Below, piece by piece: positions 55,156-64,000 of a stretch of DNA of 64,000 nt. Location of the stretch: contig OY723269.1 in the NCBI GenBank assembly GCA_963210315.1, positions 930,001 to 994,000 of the forward strand, in the 5' to 3' direction. The translations under genes and the position numbers were made by a program. The notes under the pieces were generated by a model, which was given only the letters and a program-made list of their open reading frames with translations, made no database searches and was not told where the DNA came from. Origin of the DNA: Rhynchopus euleeides. Taxonomy: Eukaryota; Euglenozoa; Diplonemea; Diplonemida; Diplonemidae. Position 1 is the stretch's first letter. Each line of letters starts with the position of its first letter.

Positions 55156-58100
55156 ATGGCACACCACAGCAAGCTGGTGCTGGCGCTGGTGCTGTGGGTG
55201 TCACTCATCAGCCCTGGTGATACACAGTGTTGTGGTGTGACCAACACTGATCCATGCCCCTGTCAGAAGGATGATTGGAATATGGCGAGTCGATGCGGAT
55301 GTGCAAGCTGTCCCGCAGGGTACTATGGCGCATCCTGTTCGGGTACGTGTGATTGTCACCAAGGTGAGTGCACTCATCCCAGCGGGGGCTGCCGCTGCTT
55401 TCTCGGATGGGCTGGACTGGCTTGCGATGAAAAAATACCCTCTGTGACATCACAGTCTGTGTCCCTGACAAACTGTTTGGCCGTGCAGCACACGACAACA
55501 TGCCCGTGGGTTTTCGAGCCTTTCATATTGTCTCTGACAGGGATACATTTTTCTGAGAATCCTGACGGAAACACAGTGCTCTTCCGAGACCTCAAGTCCG
55601 GTGACGAACTTGATGCGTTTGATGTAACGTACCTGAACACAACCTCGACGAGACTGGATGTGTCTGTGATATTCAACAGTACAGACCGTCCACGTGTGTT
55701 CACAATTAAGGTATGGTATTTGAAAGGCCACTTCTGCCACATTCCATTCTTCAGATCGAAGTTGTATCTGATGGCGTGACGTCAAATACTGAGTTTCACT
55801 TCCGGTTTGGTCAACCCACTCCGGAGAGCGCTGCACAATTCCTGTATTTGATTGCTCTAACACCGATAGCCCCGAGCGTCACGGGTACGTTGTCAGACAG
55901 CCTGTCTCAGTCTGGTACTGAATCGCTTTCAGAGACAGACACAATGACGAGCAGTGAGTCAGCAACCCTCACTGTGAGTGAGACATCTTCGATGACTGCA
56001 GCCGGCACTATCACAGCCTCGCCCACTGGTATGCACATTGTACACAGGCACTTTTATTCTCTTGAGGGGGGAATCACGGGCACTGCTCTCCCCTCTGTAG
56101 GGAGCAACACGCCAACGCGCAGTCCGACGCACTCGGTCACTCACACCGCACCTTCGACTGATACGGTGACAAAGACCGACACCCTGACACCTACCGCTAC
56201 GCTGTCCGGCACAGACACACTCGCAGTGACAGTGACGCCGTCATCCACTGCCACTGCCACACCCACCGGCAGCAGATCCTTGACTGCCACAACGACGCAC
56301 AGCGGCACACCATCTGGAACACTCAGTACCACCGCGACACAAACTGTGTCACTAACAGACACGCTGACAGACACCATCACCCCAACAAGCCTGACGGTCA
56401 CGACAACTCCCAGCAGCACCCCAAGCCTGACGTTGAGCCCAACAGTAACAGTGTCTGTGACAATATCGGGAACAGAGTCTGCGACCGATACAACAACATC
56501 AACCCCTTCTGCAACAGACACATTTTCAATTACGCAGAGTGCTACCGTGTCAGGGAGTCAGTCAACGACAGCCACATCAACGACAACCGCAACAGCATCT
56601 TTGACAGAGACACTGCCTGTCACACCAACCTTGACACTGAGTGTATCCCAGACTACCACACTCAGTGAGTCGGCAACCGATTCTGCGACGTTGAGTTCGA
56701 CGGAAACAGTCACAATGTCGGAGTCTGCATCAGAGACGAGCAGCTCGTCTGACACCGTGACTGTCACAGACACCACCCCTCTGACTGCAACAGAGTCACA
56801 CACCCCCAGTTTGACAGCAACAGAGACAGCATCTCTCTCAGCAATAGTGACCCCGAGTGAGACCCCGACCACCACCCTGTCCCTTGTGCCAACAGGCACG
56901 GAGACGTTCACCGAGACTTTTTCACGTAGTCCCACACTGAGCATGTCCATATCCGAGAGTGTGACCCTCACAGAGCCGGTCACTGCGACCACGACACACA
57001 CCCTGACTGAGACGATGTCGTTGACGCCATCTTCCACACCATCACTGTCAACAAGTCTGACAGCAACAGACATCTCTACGTCCACCAACAGCGCGACTGC
57101 ACCGGTGTCACCCACAGGCTCCGCATCGCTGTCTGCCACACACTCTGCGACTGAGAGCGCAAGTGTGACAGACAGCCCAACCTCGACACCCCAGCCTACA
57201 TCCTCCGTGACACTGTCTCTGACCTCCACCTCAACAGCATCCCCAACCGTGACGGCAACCAGGAGAGCGACAGCGTCGCCGACCCCCTCCCCATCTCTGA
57301 GTGCCACCCCAGTGCCCACCGCCTCTCTCACCACCTCTGCGACGTGGACGACCTCCGACACCCCTACCTCCACCTCCACCCCCTCTTCCACTTTCTCCGT
57401 CACTGTGTCCCGCACGACAAGCGCTTCGCGCACGACAAGTTCATCCGTATCGGCATCAGACACGCCCACGCCTATCCCTACCCCCACACGCTCTCCCTCC
57501 ATCCTCCCCACCCTCACCCCCACTGCGACGTCGACACCCTCCGACACCCCCACCCCCACCACCTCCCTCACCGTATCCCACACGGCAAGCTCATCCCTAT
57601 CGGCATCCGAGACACCGACGCCTATCCCCACCCCCACCCACTCTTCCTCCATCATCCCCACACCCACATCAACGTCGACTCCCTCCAAGACCCCCGTCCC
57701 TACCCCCACGTCCGCTATCTCCCTCACCGTGTCCCGCACTGCCAGCGCTTCGCGCACGGCAAGCTTATCGCTATCGGCATCCGACACTCCTAGCCTTATT
57801 CCCACCCCCACCCCGTCTTCCTCCATCATTCCCACACCCTCTTCCTCCAGCACGCTGTCCGATACGGCCAGCCCATTTTTAACTGCGACCGTACCCATGT
57901 CCTCGACCCCATCGCATTCGACATCCCGTACGCCGGCCCACACGGCGACGCTCAGCCCCACACCCTCTGACAGCGTGTCGGCGACGCGCAGCACGAGCCA
58001 TTCCCTCACACACACATCCTCTGCATCTGCCACTGGGGCCATCACCATTTCCGCCACAGAGTCGCTGTCAGTGTCACGCTCGGAGAGCGCGACGGAGTCG

Positions 58101-61081
58101 CTGTCGCTGACCCTGACTGATTCGCCGACCCTACTGCGCACAGAGTGCCCGCAGTATTACCACCACCCGCCCCACTGCGAATGCGGGTTGTGGTATTCCG
58201 ATGATGTGTGCAACTGCGCCTTGCGGGAGTGCCCCACGTGCATCCCTGGGTATTACGGTGCAACCTGCGAGGCCCAGTGTGCCTCCACCACATGCAGCGG
58301 ACGCGGTGTCTGCGACGATGGCCCCTCTGGCACAGGGCAGTGTGTCTGCGAACCTCCGTGGCACGGCGCCGTGTGTGCCGTGAGAGAGCCGGTATGCATT
58401 GGGCCTGGGGAACAGGGGTGCGGGGAGGTTTTCAACTGTCAACAGGGTCTGGTTGGGTGCCGTGCCACATGTGTCGTCGGGGTGGAGAGGGTGGCACTTT
58501 GAGTGTGGGATGTGCTCGGCACATTCACCGCCCAACACCTCTCTCTCTCTCTCCCTTTGTTAGTCAACTAGTTGAAGCACCTTTGGTGCGTCTTGGGGGG
58601 TCACTAGGAGGCTAGATCTGAGGAAGTATCGCGGGTGAGGAGACTGACTTTGGGTGGGCAGGCTGCCCTCTGTTACCATTTTTGTGTGTTTTACCACTTG
58701 CTGGTAGTGCTGCCAGCAAGGTTGGAAGGGAACTGAGGACACTCACCACCATTCAGCAGTCCGGCTTCGGTGGCGGTTTCCTCACGGGTCCCCCGTACGT
58801 ATCGACAGTTCTACTGCAGACAACTTCCCTCCTCACCCCATTCATTGTTGCCCTCTGATTCATACCGCCTCCTAAAGTGACCCCCCTCTCTCTCTCTCTT
58901 TCTTCATTTTCTCCCAGCACCTTGCCACCTTGCCATATTGAAATTTCCTTCTCTCTCTACACCCGCAACACTGCCACACCACTGCAGGAGATCGCTTCCT
59001 TCGAAGTTCCACCCTGCCGGCACGAGGCCGCCTTCGGTCGCTTCAGCTGCAGGGCACCCCCTAGCGTGGTGCGCATCCATGGGGCACACTTCGACATCAC
59101 AACAAATGTTGTGCTCGATGGTGTCGATGTGATGTGCACAGAGGTCCGCACTGTGTCCGAGCAGCTGCTGCACTGCGTCCTGCCCTCAGGGTCGACTACC
59201 TCCGACTTCGACATGACTGTCTCGAAAACCGTCGGCATGTTGGACGTCACCTCCAAGCCGGTCCGTCTGTCGATCCGAGTCGAGACGCAGACCGCCACCA
59301 CCTCCGTCACCCCCACTGCCTCCAGCACCCCCACTGTGACCGGCTCCGCCACCCAGACGCACACCGAAACGGCAACCCTGACCCAGAGTGTGTCGCACAG
59401 TTTGAGCCTCACTGCAACGCCGAGCGGGACCAACACCCCGTCGGAAACCCTGCCGCTCACCGTGACCCCGAGTGTGTCTGTCACCCCCGTCTGCATCCTC
59501 GCCGGGTGGCTCGGCGTGCAGTGCACCTGTCGGGGTGCGGAGTTCCACGCAATATGCGGCATCGACAGCCCCTTCCACACCGATGTCTGCGAGGACCCAC
59601 TCGTTGTCTTCTCGCCAGCCCCTGCTGCTGCCGGGGGAGCCCCGCCTGCACCCCCACAGCGCGAGTGCCACCGATACCGCAGATGCGTGCGCGGTGTCTA
59701 CCTGCCGCACTGCCTCTGTCTGGAGTCGCCCGATGGGGCGTGGTGCAGCGACGGCAACCCGCTAGCAGCTGACGGGAGGTGCACCACCGGGGCCTGCGTG
59801 TCACAGTACGTATGCAGCGTGGAGAGGGGAATCTCGCACTCCTGCACCTGCACCAATGCCGAGAAGAACACCCCTTGCAACTGGGACTGGCTGTGCGACG
59901 GCAGAGGTGAGTGCGTTGAGAAGCTGGAGGATCTGGCTGTGGAAGTGAAGCCCTCTGAGATGAACACCGATCTCGCGGTGCCGGTGGTGGTGGGGATGAC
60001 CTCGGGGGACCTGCCGGCGGATGAGGTGAGCCTCAGCATCGAGGTGGGGGCGAACACCTCCACCATGGCGATCGCGACGCCGCCTAGCTGCTCCGTGTCG
60101 ACCACTGCGGAGGGGAATTACGCTTTCATCTGCCCGCAGGGGAACTTGGGGGCTCATTTCAGCAACACGGTCCGGCTGATGATGCGACCCATGGGCAGCA
60201 CCGCTGGGCTGGTCCCCATCACAGCGCGGCTCTCTTCTGTCAGCATGACCCGGGTGCAGAAGAGGCACTACGACACTGCCGTTGCGGTGGTCCCGCTCGC
60301 GGATATCACCGTCTCCAGCAAATTTGCCGAGTTAACCGATTCGATCAGCATTCCGTTCGTTCTGGAGAACCACGGCCCGGGGGCTGCGCTGAACGTCTCC
60401 ATCCAGGCATGGGTCATCGGGTCCCTCGCAACCCACACATCGCACTACTCAGTAGGTTTCGGGTCGCTTGCCCCCGGGGAGAAGGTTGATGAAGAGTTTT
60501 CCGTGGGGTTTCTCCACAACGTCAGCATCCGCAGCGCGCAGGTTCGCCTCCTGGTGAAGAGCGGGACGCTGGACCCCACGCTGGACAACAACATGATCGA
60601 TGTGGACATCGGGCCCTTCTATATGGGCCCCCCTGCGAGGTGGCAAGACCCCCCTGTGGTGGCGAACGGCACGCCGCCCTTTGTCCTGGAGTATTATATC
60701 GTGTCCCCGCCTGACCCTGTGGAGATATTACGCGGGAAGACTGTTCTTGCTCAGCTCTACCTCGTCGCAGGGACGGTGCTGTTCGCGGTGGGTGTGTGGC
60801 TGGTTGAGTCCTGCCATCCGGTGCACGGCGTGCGGGCCCGGCTGCAGGCGCACACCATGTGGAGCCAGCCCACGTGCCTTGCGTCTGCCCCACTCAAATC
60901 AGTCGATGAGCTCTACAGCCAAGCAGATGGTGTGCGCTTTGAGCCGCACCTTGACAGCGCCGAAGCTGAGGGAGGGGCAGGTGGGGCGGAGCAGGCAGAC
61001 GGCAGCCCCAAATCGGACCGCAGCGAGGAGATCCGGAGGCTGGTGGAGCGGCTGCCGATGGAGCCGCGATTGGTGAGGTGA
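55156..61081 (+). CDS. giant Ser/Thr-rich membrane-anchored surface protein, four exons
   Basis: A protein of 1,737 residues from exons 55156-55710, 55755-56028, 56101-58391 and 58988-61081; phases close exactly and the first two introns are only 44 and 72 bases. Order: signal peptide (1-~24), Cys-rich EGF-like module (CPAGYYGASCSGTCDCHQGEC, CRCFLGWAG), a beta-like domain, a ~740-residue Ser/Thr/Pro repeat (TVTxTxSxT type) probably heavily O-glycosylated, a second EGF-like module near 58146-58391, an IPT/TIG-like domain (VVRIHGAHFD), a shorter Ser/Thr stretch, a Cys-rich domain, beta-sandwich domains, one membrane helix (LYLVAGTVLFAVGVWLV, about 1628-1645) and a ~90-residue acidic tail. Likely a cell-surface adhesin or coat protein. 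The acceptor CCGCAG sits 4 bases before the start. Confidence 0.88.
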
Positions 61082-61512
61082 GCGGCTTCGGTGAGGGTAA
61101 TGGGCTTCCACACAGCTTCATCTGATGCTTAGGTGTTGCGGAGTGGCAAAAGGGGAAGAAAATCCGAGGTGAAAGCTGCGAGGCAACAAAGGGTAATCAA
61201 TCATACGACTGAATCTACAGGCTCGTCATGTTTGTGCCACTTCCCACAGTGCCCTGCAGCAGTTCATCGATCTGGCGAAAGAAGCCCTCACATTAGCCAA
61301 CTCGGCAACAGAGGTGGTGGTGGTGATGGGTGTGGGGGAGGACATGCAAGACTGCAGTTGTGTTTATCTTTCATTGTATGATCTGCAAATCGGCATGCTT
61401 CCCCCCCCCCCCCTAAAGGATCTCAGACACAACCTGCATCACGAGTGAAGGGAGATCAAATCAGATCCTTGTGCTTCCTTACACTTCTACTTCAATACCC
61501 CCCCCCCACCCG

Positions 61513-61905
61513 ACAATTGTGCATTGATCTGCCTTGTACAACATATCTGGTGTGGTGACTACAAAAAGGACTAACATTGCAAGAAGGTGCTGGGCGACTT
61601 ACTTTTCCATTCACTCTCGACGATCAAACCCCCCTACCCGACAAATATTGTGAGAAGATGCTGGGGCCTTCACTCTTGACAATCAAAACCCCCCCCCCCC
61701 CCACCTACCCACCTGGTCGCGTTTTAGTGATACTGTGTTGCGGTCCAACCACCAAGCCATTGACAGACAACTGCTACACACCCCCCCATTGTACATTGAT
61801 CTGCCTTGTACAACATATCTGGTGTAGTGACTACAAAAAGGACGAACATTGCAAGAAGGTGCTGGGATATTTACTTTTCCATTCACTCTCGACGATCAAA
61901 CCCCC
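61513..61905 (+). repeat. dispersed repeat R1, two copies
   Basis: 61513-61632 is a core copy and 61711-61905 the long form with GTTTTAGTGATACTGTG and GCGGTCCAACCACC at its start. Both end in CTCGACGATCAAACC and C runs. Confidence 0.8.
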
Positions 61906-62718
61906 CCCCCCCCACCTACCCTACGCTCTTGCCCTGTCCTACCCCCTGCTCAGCACAGGCCGGTCCCACCTCTCCTAGGTCTCAGACTGCCTGCATGTGG
62001 GGGTGAGGGAGGGCGGTGGTCGGCTGTGCCCTCCGCCTTTGGGGTGAAGGGATGAAGTGGGCTTGGCTCTGTATTGCTGTCGCTCACACATCCACCGCCC
62101 CCACTTCTGTTTGAAGGGAAGTAAAGTCTCTGGTCTGGCGGATCGTGTGGGCCTTGGAGATTCCCTCAAGGCAATAGCCGCGCTTCAGTTTATCACTCAT
62201 CAAACGAGCTGGCGGTAATATGTTGCGGGTGTTGGTCTTGATGGAACACATGTTTCCAAGATTAGGGGATAGTGGCTGTTTTCAAATATTCCACGCATTG
62301 TGCTGTTGTGTGTCAACGGCAAGCGTCAAAACATGAAGAAATACCTGCACACCACAGAGGTTACCTTTCCTCCCGCCAGCGAGATTCCTGAAGAAGAAGG
62401 GGGGGAAAATCACAACCAAAAATAAAGTCGACAGCAGCTGTGTTTATGATTGAAAAACGGCGGATCAACGCATTGCCTGAGCCCCGTTGGATTACCCTCT
62501 CCTCCCATCCCTTCCCCCTTCCCCCCTCCCCCCGACATACATAGTATTATTACACGCTCATCAATCGCCCCTCCACCTCCACCCCCCTCTCCCCCACCCC
62601 GCGCCCTGCATCACGAGGAAGGTGAAGGGGGAGGGCGGCACTCTCGGCCTGCCTTGCATTACTCGAAGTTCTACTAGCGTCTCCTCTCCCCCCCCCCCCT
62701 CCCCCCCCTCCCCCCCTC

Positions 62719-62838
62719 CCGTTGTACATTGATCTGCCTTGTACAACATATCTGGTGTAGTGACTACAAAAAGGACTAACATTGCGAGAAGGTGCTGGGA
62801 GATTTACTTTTCCATTCCCTCTCGACGATCAAACCCCT
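62719..62838 (+). repeat. dispersed repeat R1 copy
   Basis: CCCGTTGTACATTGATCTGC through CTCGACGATCAAACC; nearly identical to the copies at 45160 and 61513. Confidence 0.8.
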
Positions 62839-63952
62839 CCCCCCCCGCTCCATAGTTTGTTCATGTTGCCTAGCTTTACACCTGTGGGGGGGGGGGGAGG
62901 GGTGCCGTTTTGGGCCTTCACGTATGTACAAACATTGGCGGCGGTCCCACGGCAGTTGGATCGCCACCCCAGCTACACCAGTTCATCCAAACCTCAAAAG
63001 GGGTATTTTTTGGAAAATAGACGGCCCTCTCCCCACCCCCCCACCCCCCCACCCACCCCCCTCCTCCCCCCAGGAGCCCCCCGGGGGACTTGCTTTTGCT
63101 TTCACCCTCGACAACCATACCCTCCGAGGGCCCTGCTCCGCCCCCCCCCCCCCCCCCTTTCCTTATCTCGATTCACACCCCCTTATATTTCCACGCCATT
63201 CTCGCCACCGTTGCTGCCTGTGGCGGTGGCGATATTTGTTATGGTTGATGAATTATCTGAAAAAGGGCGTGACCAGGTGAAGCTAGCAGGGGGGCCCCCA
63301 AATGAGAAACGGGGACCAGAGGTGGGTCTTCGCTGCGGTGCTGAAAGCGGCGTGGGGGGGGGGTATTTCCCCCCCCCCCCTCCCGGCGAATTTTCCTCCC
63401 TCTGTCAGATGGGGTGAAAATATACGCCGGGAATTACTTTTGTTGTCGAAGAAATAGCCGATAGAGAGGATCCCCCCCCCTCCCCTCCCCTCCTGCAGCT
63501 TTTCCCCGTTTTGACTGCACGAAGTGCACGGGAAAGAAATTGTCTGCAGAGGCGTGATGTGCGCATCTGCAGGCACATAACCATTCCAATGTGTGTCTGT
63601 GTTGTCAGTGGGCTTCGCTGTGTCGCTTGTGAGTGAGGACGAACTGTGTCACTTTCCAGCCAGTGTTGTGATACGGCTCTCTTTGTCTCACTTAGCTGCA
63701 TCGGTTATGTTGGATTTGCATCGTGCAGGAAGTCCACGAAAGACTAACGCACGAGAACTGATACGCTATCACTTAGCTGCACTTCTGAGAGAAGGCCCTT
63801 CCCAGTATGTAAGCATGCCCCATCGGGAGGTGTCTGTGGCAGGAAAGTACTTCCCCTGTCCGTTGCACCCCTCCCACCCCCCCTTCCCCTGGGGCCATCT
63901 TCCCCCTTGGCTAAAGAAGGAACACATATAGTTTCACCACCCCCCTCCAATA

Positions 63953-64000
63953 CACGGTGGACTCCCACCCCCTGGAGCGGGGGTCTGGGCGAGTGGGGGT
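63953..64000. mobile_element. left end of another CACGGTGGACTCC element (partial)
   Basis: CACGGTGGACTCC matches the ends at 48998, 50376 and 52612; the interior continues beyond the window. Confidence 0.5.

Larger units (their letters stand above)
61082..64000. other. intergenic tail of the window with dispersed repeats
   Basis: No supported gene. R1 copies are at 61513-61632, 61711-61905 (long form), 62719-62838 and fragments at ~61645-61690 and 63085-63120. An R2 motif (CACGAGTGAAGGGAGATC) is at ~61424-61500. Long C and G tracts are frequent. The frame at 63593-63931 has no recognisable content. Confidence 0.6.

Noticed and set aside
56558..58141. 527-codon minus-strand Val/Asp-rich frame
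   Set aside because: Complement of the Ser/Thr repeat of the surface protein.
63593..63931. 112-codon + frame near the window end
   Set aside because: No motif, mixed composition and Pro runs from C tracts.

Overview
This is nuclear DNA of a eukaryotic microbe. It has spliceosomal introns (GTATG donors, AG acceptors), a SERCA-type calcium pump, a class-divergent myosin, an ARFRP1-type small GTPase, an HVA22/REEP membrane protein, long G+C-rich exons and repeat-rich intergenic DNA with long C and G homopolymers. All ten host genes I can support with confidence lie on the + strand, and most have a pyrimidine-AG acceptor just upstream of the start codon. Together with a tyrosine-recombinase retrotransposon in the gene order known from trypanosomatid VIPER elements, this suggests a euglenozoan with one-directional gene clusters and spliced-leader trans-splicing, perhaps a diplonemid. 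That assignment is inference, not proof.

Layout. 1-2.6 kb: a 3'-open minus-strand reading frame, nested small inverted-repeat elements and one exon-like fragment. 3.3-7.5 kb: a 51-bp minisatellite of about 80 units. 9.4-10 kb: ARFRP1-like GTPase. 11-15 kb: SERCA pump in six exons. 15-20 kb: palindromic AT-rich elements, one interrupted by a transposon copy. 20.3-25 kb: a coiled-coil protein, a small Cys-rich protein and a REEP/HVA22 protein. 25.3-30 kb: a complete-looking tyrosine-recombinase (DIRS/VIPER-like) retrotransposon with perfect split direct repeats. 30.3-32.3 kb: a DNA transposon copy that itself carries two smaller insertions. 33.9-38.2 kb: myosin. 39.6-41.5 kb: a lipoxygenase with all iron ligands and an unusual N-terminal domain. 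43.4-44.6 kb: a foldback repeat. 45.8-48.3 kb: two small genes. 49-52.6 kb: a terminal-inverted-repeat element carrying an unknown gene broken by a hAT-type insertion. 53.2-54.5 kb: the fullest copy of the unknown transposon family, with an intact 277-residue zinc-finger-like protein. 55.2-61.1 kb: a large membrane-anchored Ser/Thr-rich surface protein. 61-64 kb: dispersed repeats.

The host genes look like unrelated housekeeping and surface functions that share only direction. The most distinctive content is the layered mobile DNA. At least seven families can be told apart by their ends and target duplications, and several sit inside one another, so their order of insertion can be read directly. 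The strongest novelty candidates are the VIPER-like retrotransposon, the TGGTGCCCC transposon family and the lipoxygenase architecture.
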